Shown: piece after piece, positions 33,424-41,971 of the stretch
Numbering within the stretch: the first letter of the stretch is position 1
Layout: each line of letters starts with the position of its first letter
Origin: Acidobacteriota bacterium
GTDB taxonomy: Bacteria > Acidobacteriota > Vicinamibacteria > Vicinamibacterales > UBA2999
Assembly (NCBI GenBank): GCA_020851565.1
Contig: JADZCN010000121.1
Location: 33,938 to 97,937, forward strand
Direction: 5' to 3'
DNA length: 64,000 bases
Translations under genes and position numbers: made by a program
The notes under the pieces: generated by a model
What the model saw: the letters and a program-made list of their open reading frames with translations, nothing else
Databases searched by the model: none
What the model was told of the DNA's origin: nothing

Positions 33424-35364
33424 TCAGTAGGCCAGCGCATAACAGTCCCGCCGCGGGTCGGCGCCGGCGATGCGGTTCCCGCTCGCCGGATCGATCAGCA
33501 CGGCCGTGGCGCACCCGGACATGCCGAACGTGCGGATGCGGCTCACGTCGTGCCCGCGCGCCTTCAGCGCGTTGAACACCTCGTCCGGAATGCTGGCCTC
33601 GACGTTCAGCTTGTTGAACCCCGCCGAGTGTGGCCAGAACGAGCCGAGGAAGTGCAGCGTCTGCACGCGGGGCCGCTCCAGCGCGGCGTGCAGGTTGGGG
33701 TACCACGCGTCCCAGAACTCGATGGTGCTGAGGAAGGCCTGCAGGATGGTCTGGTCCTGGTTGTCGCCGCCGGGCGTCCCGAGCGCCATGAGCGGCGTGC
33801 CGTCCCTGAAGACCATGCTCGGCGTGAGCGTGTAGCGCGGGCGCGCGCGCGGGCGGATCTGATTCGCGCGCGTCTCGTCCAGGAAGAACTGCTCGCCGCG
33901 CACGCTCATCCCGATCCCCGTGTCGCCCAGGATGACGGCGCCGTTCACCCAGCCGCCGCTCGGCGTCGCGTCGAAGACGTTCCCGTCCTTGTCGACGATG
34001 GCCATGTGCGTGGTGTCTTTGCTCACGCCGGCCGAGTCCAGCCCGCGCGAGGCAAAGTCGTCTGCCTGTGCGTGCCGACGGGACTGAAGTCCCGTCGCTC
34101 CGAGAGCCGCTACCGTGGGTGCGGTGCCGTCCTTCACGTCGGCCTTCCAGAACGTCCAGGTCTTCACCTTCGAGTCGTGTTTCAGCGGATCGCCGGCGAT
34201 GAACGCCTTCGACGCGCGTGCCGGGTCGATGAGCGCCGCGCGCTCCCTGGCATACGCCTTCGAGAGGAGCCCTTCGCCCGGCACCTGCACGAACGCGGGA
34301 TCGGCGTAGTAGGTGTCGCGATCCGCGTAGGCCAGCTTCATCGCCTCGGTCACCGTGTGCAGGTAGTCGGCGCTCGCGTGGCCCATGGCCTCGAGATCGA
34401 AATTCTCGAGGATGTTCAGCGTCTGCAGCAGCATCGGCCCCTGGCTGCCGAAGCCGTGCTTGTAGACGGTGTAGCCGCGATACGTGGTCCGCGCGGGCTC
34501 CTCGATGCGCGCGTAGAACTCGGCGAAGTCCGACGGGTCGAACGGCGCGCCGTGCTCCTGCAGGAACGCGACCATCTCCTTCGCGATGTCGCCCTTGTAG
34601 AAGCGATCCCGCGCGGCCACGATGCCCGCGGCACGGCCCTGTCGCTTTGCCGCGCGCTCGGCCTCCACCATCCGCTTCAGCGTGCGCGCGAGCGTGGGAA
34701 GCCTGATGGTGTCGCCGGCACGGTAGTACGAGCCATCGGGCTTGTACCAGTACTTCTGGTTGTCGGGCCACTTGTCGAAGAGCGCCTTCTGGTTCTCGAT
34801 GGAGCGCGCGGTGCTCGTGCGCAGCGGGAATCCCTTCTCCGCGTACTCGATGGCCGGCCCCGCCACCTGCTCGAAGCTCATCGTCCCCCACTTCTCGAGG
34901 ACGGTCAGCGCAGCGTGCAGCGCGCCCGGAACGACGGCGGGGTCGAGGCCTTCGCCCTGCAGCGTCTTGCCTCGCGAGAGATACCAGTTCACGTCCACGG
35001 CCTTCGGCGCCCAGCCCTGTCCGACGATGGAGGTGACCTTCTTCTCCTTCTGCGGGTAGACGAGGACGAGGGCTTCACCGCCGAGCGAGTAGAGGTCCTG
35101 CTCGATGACCCCGCCGACGAGAAGGGACGTGACGCCTGCGTCGAAGGCGTTGCCGCCCTTCAGGAGGATGCCGAAGGCGGCGGCGGTCGTGAGCGGATGC
35201 CCGGTCGAGACACCGCCCGAAGGCCCCGCCACCGCGGGCCGCAGCGCCGAGCCTGCGGGCTGGCGGTCGCCGACCGGCACCTGTCCGCGGCCCGCCGTCG
35301 GGGCCGCCAGCGCGACTGTCGCGCACAAGATCAGCGTCACGCGGACTGGATGGGATGGCGTCAT
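33424..35364 (-). CDS. ggt: Gamma-glutamyltransferase family protein
   Basis: The 646-residue protein has a signal peptide (about residues 1-27) and the self-cleaving N-terminal-nucleophile fold of gamma-glutamyltranspeptidases. The likely nucleophile is Thr451 in SKDTTHMAIVDKDGN, where processing would release the small subunit. GTPGGDNQDQ near the C-terminus is the oxyanion region. These enzymes hydrolyse or transfer gamma-glutamyl groups in the periplasm. About 25 residues before the nucleophile, a short peptide (ATGLQSRRHAQA) is encoded by a palindromic repeat, so the linker cut during maturation is longer than normal. ATG 35364 directly precedes the signal peptide; an ATG at 35400 is an alternative. 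Confidence 0.9.
   Translation of the reverse strand: MTPSHPVRVTLILCATVALAAPTAGRGQVPVGDRQPAGSALRPAVAGPSGGVSTGHPLTTAAAFGILLKGGNAFDAGVTSLLVGGVIEQDLYSLGGEALVLVYPQKEKKVTSIVGQGWAPKAVDVNWYLSRGKTLQGEGLDPAVVPGALHAALTVLEKWGTMSFEQVAGPAIEYAEKGFPLRTSTARSIENQKALFDKWPDNQKYWYKPDGSYYRAGDTIRLPTLARTLKRMVEAERAAKRQGRAAGIVAARDRFYKGDIAKEMVAFLQEHGAPFDPSDFAEFYARIEEPARTTYRGYTVYKHGFGSQGPMLLQTLNILENFDLEAMGHASADYLHTVTEAMKLAYADRDTYYADPAFVQVPGEGLLSKAYARERAALIDPARASKAFIAGDPLKHDSKVKTWTFWKADVKDGTAPTVAALGATGLQSRRHAQADDFASRGLDSAGVSKDTTHMAIVDKDGNVFDATPSGGWVNGAVILGDTGIGMSVRGEQFFLDETRANQIRPRARPRYTLTPSMVFRDGTPLMALGTPGGDNQDQTILQAFLSTIEFWDAWYPNLHAALERPRVQTLHFLGSFWPHSAGFNKLNVEASIPDEVFNALKARGHDVSRIRTFGMSGCATAVLIDPASGNRIAGADPRRDCYALAY
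34076..34097. repeat. REP-like palindrome inside the ggt coding region
   Basis: CGACGGGACT and AGTCCCGTCG form a perfect 10-bp inverted repeat with a GA loop. It is read in frame through ggt. A related palindrome (CCGGGGCT-GA-AGCCCCGG) occurs outside genes at 63681-63698, so the two appear to be copies of one dispersed family. Confidence 0.85.
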
Positions 35365-35407
35365 GGCCGGAGTTCCTCCGGCGGGATGGTAGCACCGCAC
35401 GGACGGC

Positions 35408-35433
35408 GGGTGCGTCGGGGGAGCGACGCACCC
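35408..35433. repeat. 10-bp inverted repeat (hairpin)
   Basis: GGGTGCGTCG at 35408-35417 pairs with CGACGCACCC at 35424-35433 across a 6-base loop. It lies just upstream of ggt, at the end of a PIN-domain gene remnant. It could be a terminator or a mobile palindrome. Confidence 0.7.
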
Positions 35434-35434
35434 G

Positions 35435-35550
35435 CAGCACAGCGCTCAGCGCGCTCAATGGCCTGCCGGGCCCGGCGATGCTCCAGCGTGCGCGAGCGGT
35501 GGGCGTAGATCAGCAGGTTCGTGTCGATCGCAAGCCTAGGCAGCCGCTGC
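35435..35550 (-). pseudogene. N-terminal remnant of a VapC-type PIN toxin gene
   Basis: Translation on the minus strand gives QQRLPRLAIDTNLLIYAHR followed by SRTLEHRRARQAIERA. IDTNLLIYAHR is the usual start of PIN-domain ribonucleases of VapC toxins, including the first catalytic aspartate. There is no start codon in front and the frame loses resemblance after about 40 residues, at the hairpin upstream of ggt. No antitoxin gene is present. It is read here as a truncated leftover. The match is short, so chance similarity is not excluded. Confidence 0.5.
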
Positions 35551-35651
35551 TGGGCTACACTGATCTCGTCCCCCCCGCTGCCGAAGCACCGGCTCCACCG
35601 ATAGTGTCCTCTCCCAGCGGTTCAACGTGATTCGTGCGCCGGGAGGCGGAC

Positions 35652-37616
35652 ATGCGAACGAACCCCCTCAACGTGGCTGGCCTGACCAGGGCCGCACTGG
35701 CAGCGGCCTGCCTTGCGGCCACGCTGCCCGCCGCCACCGTCGCCCGCCAGGGGGATTCCCCCTCCCTGGTGTGGTATGGCAACACCACGCCGCTGGCCAT
35801 CGCGGACCTGGCCACCACCGAAACGCTTTTCTACGTCGATGGCGTCGGCAGCCCCATCCTCGATGTCCGGGTGTCGCTGCACATCACCCACCCGCTCGCG
35901 GCCGACCTGGACATCTCGCTCGAAGGCCCGGACGGCACGACCGTGGAGTTGACGAGCGACAACGGCGGCGCCGGCGCCAACTACGGCAGCGCCTGCACGC
36001 CGGACGCCAGCCGCACGACGTTCGACGACGCGGCGGCCACGGCCATCACGGAGGGGGCGGCGTCCTTTGTCGGATCGTTCCGCCCGGAGCAGGCGCTCGC
36101 GGCCTTCGACGGCAAGGACGGCGCGGGTTCGGCCAATGGCCTCTGGCGGCTGCGGATCACCGACGACACCGCCGGGAACGTCGGCACCCTGCAGTGCCGG
36201 TCGCTCTTCATCGACGCCGCCATCACCGCGCCGCTCGCCGTGGACGATGCGTACGCCACGCCCATCAACGAGCTGCTGGTCGTTTCCACGCCCGGCGTGC
36301 TCGCAAACGACGACGCGAGCGGCGGCGGCCCGATGACGGCCGCAGTGGTACAGCAGCCGCATCACGGTTTCCTCGAGCTCTCCAGCGACGGCAGTTTCAC
36401 CTACACGCCATCGGCCGGCTACGCCGGCGAGGACTTCTTCTACTATCGCGCGTACAACGGGGTCGGCTCGGTCGGCAGCAATACCGCCCGGGTGAACATC
36501 ACCGTCGCGACGCCACCCACGACGGTTAACGACTCTTACTCGACGCCGTTCGAGACACCGTTGAACGTGCCCGCACCGGGCGTGCTGGCCAACGACGAGA
36601 ACCCGGATCCCGGATCGTCGATGATCGCCGGGCTGGTCACCCATCCGACGCACGGCTCCCTGGCGTTGAATCCCGATGGCAGCTTCAGTTACACGCCGGC
36701 CGCGGGGTATCTCGGGCTGGACAGCTTCACGTACCGCGCTATCAACACCGGCGGCGCGGGCAACGTCGCGACGGTTGGCATTACGATAGGTGCGCCAGGC
36801 AACGTCCAGCCACCCAGCGGGCTGCGGGCCTCGTCGGTCGCGGGCAACCTGGTGACGCTCCGCTGGACACCGCCCGCCTTCGGCGCCGCGCCCACGCAGT
36901 ACGTGCTCGAAGGCGGCCTTGTACCGGGCCAGGTACTCGCCAGCTTCGCCACCGGCAGCCCCGCGGCCATCTTCACCTTCGTTGCACCTACCGGATCCTT
37001 CTACGCGCGCGTACACGCCGTGGCGGGCGCGGAGCGGAGCGTGGCCTCGAACGAGATTCGCCTGCACGTCAACGTACCCGTCCCGCCATCGGCGCCCGCG
37101 GATCTGTTGAGCCTCGTCAATGGTTCCACGCTCGACCTGGCCTGGCGGAGCACCTTTGAAGGTGGGCCAGCCAGCAGGATGGCGCTCGAAGTGTCCGGCG
37201 CCTACAACGGGGCGTTCACGCTGCCGGCGGGGGATACGTTCAGCTTCACCGGCGTCCCCGCAGGGACGTACACGCTCCGGCTCTACGCGGTCAACGCCGG
37301 AGGTGTCAGCATTCCCGCCGGTCCCCTGACGGTCACGTTCCCGGGCGCCTGCTCAGGCCCGCCGCTTGCGCCGGCCGGCTTCCTCGCCTACAAGCTGGGA
37401 AACGTCGTCTTCGTCACCTGGGATCCGCCCGCGAGCGGGCCCGCGCCAACGGGCTACGCCGTGCAGGTGACCGGCGCGTTCACCGGCAGTTTCCCGACGA
37501 GCGGCCGCGCGCTCAGCAGCCCCGTGGCGCCGGGCACCTACAACCTGAGCGTGGTCGCCACCAACGCGTGCGGCACGAGCACGGCCACCGCCGTGCAGTC
37601 GGTCGCGGTTCCCTAG
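35652..37616 (+). CDS. Secreted protein: P-domain-like, cadherin-like and FN3 repeats
   Basis: The 654-residue protein has a signal peptide (about residues 1-32). A proprotein-convertase P-domain-like region follows (about 35-195; VRVSLHITHPLAADLDISL, then GLWRLRITDD). Two bacterial cadherin-like repeats each carry DDxYxTPxxxxLxVxxPGVLAND and SYTPAAGY (about 200-395). Three FN3-like repeats end the protein. There is no catalytic domain, so it is probably an adhesive or carbohydrate/protein-binding extracellular protein. Its FN3 repeats are of the same kind as in the two M12B peptidases. Confidence 0.85.
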   Translation: MRTNPLNVAGLTRAALAAACLAATLPAATVARQGDSPSLVWYGNTTPLAIADLATTETLFYVDGVGSPILDVRVSLHITHPLAADLDISLEGPDGTTVELTSDNGGAGANYGSACTPDASRTTFDDAAATAITEGAASFVGSFRPEQALAAFDGKDGAGSANGLWRLRITDDTAGNVGTLQCRSLFIDAAITAPLAVDDAYATPINELLVVSTPGVLANDDASGGGPMTAAVVQQPHHGFLELSSDGSFTYTPSAGYAGEDFFYYRAYNGVGSVGSNTARVNITVATPPTTVNDSYSTPFETPLNVPAPGVLANDENPDPGSSMIAGLVTHPTHGSLALNPDGSFSYTPAAGYLGLDSFTYRAINTGGAGNVATVGITIGAPGNVQPPSGLRASSVAGNLVTLRWTPPAFGAAPTQYVLEGGLVPGQVLASFATGSPAAIFTFVAPTGSFYARVHAVAGAERSVASNEIRLHVNVPVPPSAPADLLSLVNGSTLDLAWRSTFEGGPASRMALEVSGAYNGAFTLPAGDTFSFTGVPAGTYTLRLYAVNAGGVSIPAGPLTVTFPGACSGPPLAPAGFLAYKLGNVVFVTWDPPASGPAPTGYAVQVTGAFTGSFPTSGRALSSPVAPGTYNLSVVATNACGTSTATAVQSVAVP

Positions 37617-37662
37617 GCTGCGGGCCCGCGGGTTATCATCGTGGCCCCCTTCTCTTTCGTTG

Positions 37663-38784
37663 ATGCGTGTCCTGATCACCAATACCCGCCTCGAGGGCCG
37701 GGGCGGTACCGAGACGTTCGTCCGGCAGCTCGCCCGCGGCCTCCAGGCACACGGCCACTCGGCTATCGCGTACGGGAGCGACCCGAAGGAACTGCCCCGC
37801 CTGCTCGAGAGCGACGTCATCCCTGTCGCCACCGACCTCGAACACCTGCCGTTCCGTCCGGACATCATCCACGCGCAGCATCACCTCGACGCGATGACGG
37901 CCATCACGGCCCTCCCCGGCGTGCCCGCCATCTATCACTGCCACGGCGCCATCTGGCGTGAATCCCTGCCGAAGCATCCACGCATCCATCACTACCTTGC
38001 CGTGTCGAGCACGCTCAGGGAGCGGATGAGCATCGAGTTCGTGATTCCCCCCTCCGACATCAGCGTCGTGTTGAACGGCGTGGATATGCGCCGGTTCCGG
38101 CTTCGTACCTCGACTCCGCCCGCGCGACTCACCCGCGGGCTGGTCTACAACAGCCGGCACGATCTCGAGAGCCCGACGGTCAAGGCCATTCAGGAGGCGG
38201 CCGGACGGCGCGCCATCCACCTCGACTTCATCGGCTCTCGTTTCGGCCGGCTGGCGGACGCGCCGGAGAGTCTGCTTCCCTCCTACGATGTCGTCTTCGC
38301 ATCCGGCCTGTCGGCGATCGAAGCCATGGCGTGCGGGTGCGCGGTGGTGGTGCTGGGCCGCACCAGTTGTGGCGAGCTCGTGCGACCGGAGAACTTCACT
38401 CGCTATCGCGGCGTCAACTTCACCATCGCGGTGAACTCACCCGCACCATGTGCCGGGGCCATCGGCGCCCAACTGGATCGGTACACCCCGGACGAGGCCG
38501 CTGCGGTCTCGGCGCGCGCCCGACACGAGGCCGATTTCGATCGGCTGGTGGCGTCACTGATTCCGGTCTACGAGCAAGCCATCGCGCACAATGCCTCCGC
38601 CGTGCCGGACCCCACCGGAGAGATCCTGGCCACCTCCCGCTACCTGCGCAGTATCGTCCCGCTGATCAAGATGACCGACCGCGCGCTCAACGCGCAGTGG
38701 TCGTCGCCGACCCGGGCGACGACGCTGGAGGGGCTTCGCGCCGAGATCGAGATCCTGCGTCAGAAGGTGGACGGGCGCGCGTGA
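37663..38784 (+). CDS. Glycosyltransferase, GT4-like
   Basis: The 373-residue protein opens MRVLITNTRLEGRGGTETF, a typical GT-B N-terminal Rossmann start with an early glycine-rich loop, and contains VVLNGVDMRRF (as in many GT4 enzymes) and GLSAIEAMACGCAVVVLG, the sugar-nucleotide site. The donor-site Glu is recognisable in SAIEAMACG. It probably transfers a sugar to a cell-envelope glycan. ATG 37663 was chosen over the adjacent TTG at 37660. Its stop overlaps the next start (GTGA), so it is coupled with a Mur-ligase-like gene. Confidence 0.82.
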   Translation: MRVLITNTRLEGRGGTETFVRQLARGLQAHGHSAIAYGSDPKELPRLLESDVIPVATDLEHLPFRPDIIHAQHHLDAMTAITALPGVPAIYHCHGAIWRESLPKHPRIHHYLAVSSTLRERMSIEFVIPPSDISVVLNGVDMRRFRLRTSTPPARLTRGLVYNSRHDLESPTVKAIQEAAGRRAIHLDFIGSRFGRLADAPESLLPSYDVVFASGLSAIEAMACGCAVVVLGRTSCGELVRPENFTRYRGVNFTIAVNSPAPCAGAIGAQLDRYTPDEAAAVSARARHEADFDRLVASLIPVYEQAIAHNASAVPDPTGEILATSRYLRSIVPLIKMTDRALNAQWSSPTRATTLEGLRAEIEILRQKVDGRA

Positions 38785-40175
38785 AGGTCCACTTCATCGG
38801 CATCGGTGGGCGCGCCATGGGCGCGATAGCCATCGCGCTCGCGCATGCGGGGCACGTCGTGACCGGGTCCGACGAGGACGTGTACGAGCCGATGCGCGGC
38901 TGCCTGGCGGCCGCCGACATTCCTGTCGTGCCTTACGCGCCCGGCGTGGTGCCCGATGACGTCGATGTCATCGTGGCTGGCAGGCGCATCAGATCGGACA
39001 ACCCTCAGCTGCAGGACGCGCGCGCACGCGGCCTCCCCGTGCAGTCCTTCCCCGCGTTCCTGCGGTCCCGCTTCCTGGACCGGACCAGGAACGCGGTGGT
39101 CGCCGGCGGCGTCGGCAAGACGACGACCACGGCCATGCTCGCCTGGATTCTCGAGCGCGAGGGCCTTCGCCCCGACTATCTGATCGGCGGCATCGCTCGC
39201 GGATTCAGCGCACCCGCGCGCCTGGACGGCGCGGCCCTCACAGTTCTGGAGGGCGACGAGTACGCCTCCGGCATCGACGATGCCTCACCCAAGTTCCTGC
39301 ACTACGCGCCGGAGCTCGTGCTGGTGACCAACGTGCTCGACGACCACCCGGACCTCTACCCGGATGGCCAGGGCCTGCTCGAGGCCTTCGCGACGCTCGT
39401 GGGGCAACTGCCGGCGCACGGCTGTCTCGTGCTGCCATCCGATGATGCACTGGCCATCAGGCTGGCAGCACACGCGCGCTGCGCCGTCATCGGCACGGGC
39501 CTGCACGCCGGCGCCGGCCAGCGCATCACGGACGTGCGCCTGTCGGCGGGCGGGTCGGCGTTCTCCGTCGCGCGCGTGCCGTTCTTCGTGCCGATGCACG
39601 GGATGATGAACGTCCGCAACGCGGCCATGGCGGGCGTTGCAGCCAGGCACTTCGGCGTGCCGCTCGCACGCACCGCGGACGCACTGGCGGCGTTCGAGGG
39701 CCTCGCTGACCGGCAGGAAGCGCGGCCGGTGGGCGGAGGCACGCTGGTGACCGACAAGGCCTCGCATCCGTGCTCCATCGCGGGCCTGTGCGAGGCGCTC
39801 CGCCAGCGCTATCCGGGCCGCAGGCTCGTCTCGGTGATGCAGCCACGCGCCACCGGCGGCCGCCGCTGGATCTACCAGCGCGACCTGCCCGCAGCTCTTG
39901 CCGGATTCGACAGGGTGATCCTCACCAACCCGTACGAGCACCGGCCCTCCACCCGCACACCGTGGCACGAAGAGCCCTTCAGCCTCGACGCGCTGGCCGA
40001 GGCCTTGTGCTCGCGCGGCGTCGACGTGCAGATCGTTCCGGCGCTGGCGGACCTCCCAGCGGTGGTGCGTGACGAAACCCAGCCAGGCGACGTCGTCCTG
40101 TTGTCCCTGCGCGAGCAGTTTGCCGACTTGGCAGCCGCCATCGAAGACGCGTTGGCCAGCCGCGTCACGACATGA
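38781..40175 (+). CDS. Mur-ligase-family protein (MurC/Mpl-like)
   Basis: The 464-residue protein begins VKVHFIGIGGRAMGAIA, the UDP-MurNAc-binding Rossmann motif of MurC and Mpl. It has an ATP-binding loop at 109-113, VLEGDEYASGIDDASPKF, VLVTNVLDDHPDLYP, HGMMNVRNAAMAG and a C-terminal Mur domain. Overall it is closest in style to Mpl, which links recycled tripeptide to UDP-MurNAc. The P-loop reads AGGVGKTTTT rather than the usual GTHGKTTTT. Its position in a glycosyltransferase cluster also suggests that it could ligate an amino acid to another glycan precursor. Its 3' end overlaps the convergent next gene by 11 bases. Confidence 0.8.
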   Translation: MKVHFIGIGGRAMGAIAIALAHAGHVVTGSDEDVYEPMRGCLAAADIPVVPYAPGVVPDDVDVIVAGRRIRSDNPQLQDARARGLPVQSFPAFLRSRFLDRTRNAVVAGGVGKTTTTAMLAWILEREGLRPDYLIGGIARGFSAPARLDGAALTVLEGDEYASGIDDASPKFLHYAPELVLVTNVLDDHPDLYPDGQGLLEAFATLVGQLPAHGCLVLPSDDALAIRLAAHARCAVIGTGLHAGAGQRITDVRLSAGGSAFSVARVPFFVPMHGMMNVRNAAMAGVAARHFGVPLARTADALAAFEGLADRQEARPVGGGTLVTDKASHPCSIAGLCEALRQRYPGRRLVSVMQPRATGGRRWIYQRDLPAALAGFDRVILTNPYEHRPSTRTPWHEEPFSLDALAEALCSRGVDVQIVPALADLPAVVRDETQPGDVVLLSLREQFADLAAAIEDALASRVTT

Positions 40176-41958
40176 GCCAGCGGCGGAGCGCCGCGCGCAG
40201 GCCGCGGCCGGAACGCCAGGCGTCGTTCTCAGCGCGGAGCCGTTCCAGTTCGCGTCGAAGGTCGTCCGCGCCGGCTGCCTGCGCGGAGTGAATACCCGCC
40301 AGGTCGTGTTCAATCCGGGGGATCCGTCGGCCGTGGTCAGCGAGCATTTCGGTGAGGGCCCGCCGGAGCGCGGCCCCCTCCGCCTCCACCTGCTCGGCCC
40401 TCGCCTGCTGCCCGCGGCGCTCTGTCGACACGGCCTCGGCAAGCGCCCTGATCTCGTCCTCGAGGCGTCGCAGCCCATCCGCGTGCCGGGCATCCAGGCC
40501 GTCCAGCCGACCGCTGCTCGACGCGACTGCGTCGCGAAGATCACCCACCGACTCCCGTAGCAACTCCAGTCCGCCGAGCGGGGACGCATCGTGGATCCGC
40601 TCGCTCGCGAACGCCGCGAGCAGCGACTGCATCGCCGCCTCCAGCCGGGTGGACGGCACCTCGGGAACTGGCTCGCGACCGTCCAGGATCCGCGCGAGCG
40701 TGCGGCCGAAGACAGCCGGGTGATGGGCCTGCTCGTAGAGCCGGCGCGCGTGCGCCGAGTGCCGCGCCAGCGCGGCGACATCGGACAGCCGGCGAAGCGT
40801 GGACGCCAGGTCGTCCCAGGTGCGCCAGGCCAGCAGACCCTCGGCATCGAGCGTCGGATCGTTGCCGGGCTCGCGAAGCGGCCGCCAGGCGTGGCGCAGG
40901 TACGGCGTGGCTGACGACAGCGCCTCGATCTTCGTCCGCGCGCCGTCCACCGGGAACGACGCGCAGTAGAGATCGACGTCCTGCTCCCAGAGCGCCGCCG
41001 CGAGGCATGGCACCGTCCGCACGTACACGAAGCGGTCGGGGGCGATCCCCTCGCGGGCGAGGAGGCCGCGGGCCTCCGCTATCACGTCGTCCTCGAGCGG
41101 GCCGATGTGGACATGCCATCCGCCGGTCGCCCGCAGGATCACGGCCACCGTGGCCACGTAGCTCATCCCGTAGCCGCCGGCGAACTTGTGGGCGCTGCCG
41201 CTGGACGCCGTGACCAGCTGTCCCCGCCGAAGGAAGCCGTGCGGCCTCGGCCCGGGATCGGGTGAGGTGAGAGGCAGCAACCATGACTCGCGCCAGAGCG
41301 CGCGGGCGAGGGCAACCGCCGACGGGTTCAGGTCGACGATCCGGACACCCGGCACGTGAAGCCCGAACGAGGGCATCGCATCGGCATGGTGGACCAGGAT
41401 GCGCTCACCGGCAACCTCGGGCTGCGCAACAACGCTGGCCAGCGGATCGTGCGGATGGTGAAAGAGGAAGAGCCGCTGCGGCAGGAGCGCCCGCAGCCGG
41501 GCCAGGACCTGGTCCAGCCGCTCGGCGTGCGACGGGCCAGCCACGACGGTCACCTGGCTGGACGAGAGCCCGAGCCGCGAGACGATCTGCTCGGGCACGG
41601 GCGTCGGGTTCTGGCCAAGCAGGTCGGTCACGATGACGTGCGCCGATTCGTGCCCCAGCGCGCGAACGAAATCGCCGATGAGCGCCGTGTGACCGCCGAT
41701 GTCGTAGAGTTGAGTCGCAAGGTAGACGTCGCGCACGCGGCCCGGTCCGGCCTCCGGCGCCGCCGGGCACGACGCGCCCCCTTGCGCCAGGCACTCGCGC
41801 CCCATCCTCCACAATCGCCAGTCCCATTCGGGCACGCCGAGCGGGCGCGATCCGAGGCCGGGCCTCGACTGCAGCTGCTGCATCAGCGAAGAGAGCTCCC
41901 GGAGCTCCCGGTCAATCGCGGTCACGTGCGGGATCGTACGCCATTGGACGGCCGTCAT
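40165..41958 (-). CDS. Glycosyltransferase-like protein with C-terminal coiled coil
   Basis: The 597-residue protein has a GT-B-like core (about 60-400): VYLATQLYDIGGHTALIGDF, then FLFHHPHDPLASVV and SSGSAHKFAGGYGMSYV. A long Arg/Glu/Ala-rich coiled coil (about 440-585) ends in a basic tail. A glycosyltransferase fused to a coiled coil suggests assembly with a partner or a length-controlling role. The specific family was not identified. ATG 41958 was chosen; an ATG at 41973 and a GTG at 41925 are alternatives. It faces the SDR gene so closely that the starts overlap or nearly overlap. Confidence 0.65.
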   Translation of the reverse strand: MTAVQWRTIPHVTAIDRELRELSSLMQQLQSRPGLGSRPLGVPEWDWRLWRMGRECLAQGGASCPAAPEAGPGRVRDVYLATQLYDIGGHTALIGDFVRALGHESAHVIVTDLLGQNPTPVPEQIVSRLGLSSSQVTVVAGPSHAERLDQVLARLRALLPQRLFLFHHPHDPLASVVAQPEVAGERILVHHADAMPSFGLHVPGVRIVDLNPSAVALARALWRESWLLPLTSPDPGPRPHGFLRRGQLVTASSGSAHKFAGGYGMSYVATVAVILRATGGWHVHIGPLEDDVIAEARGLLAREGIAPDRFVYVRTVPCLAAALWEQDVDLYCASFPVDGARTKIEALSSATPYLRHAWRPLREPGNDPTLDAEGLLAWRTWDDLASTLRRLSDVAALARHSAHARRLYEQAHHPAVFGRTLARILDGREPVPEVPSTRLEAAMQSLLAAFASERIHDASPLGGLELLRESVGDLRDAVASSSGRLDGLDARHADGLRRLEDEIRALAEAVSTERRGQQARAEQVEAEGAALRRALTEMLADHGRRIPRIEHDLAGIHSAQAAGADDLRRELERLRAENDAWRSGRGLRAALRRWLMS

Positions 41959-41963
41959 AGAAT
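41958..41963 (+). promoter_or_regulatory. -10 box (TAGAAT) of the SDR gene
   Basis: TAGAAT ends 8 bases before the ATG at 41972 and overlaps the probable start codon of the divergent glycosyltransferase gene, so transcription of the two genes may interfere. Confidence 0.4.
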
Positions 41964-41971
41964 CAGACGTC

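Noticed and set aside
34076..34097. Transcription terminator in ggt.
   Set aside because: It lies inside the coding frame and no T tract follows. A dispersed palindrome fits better because a related copy exists at 63681.
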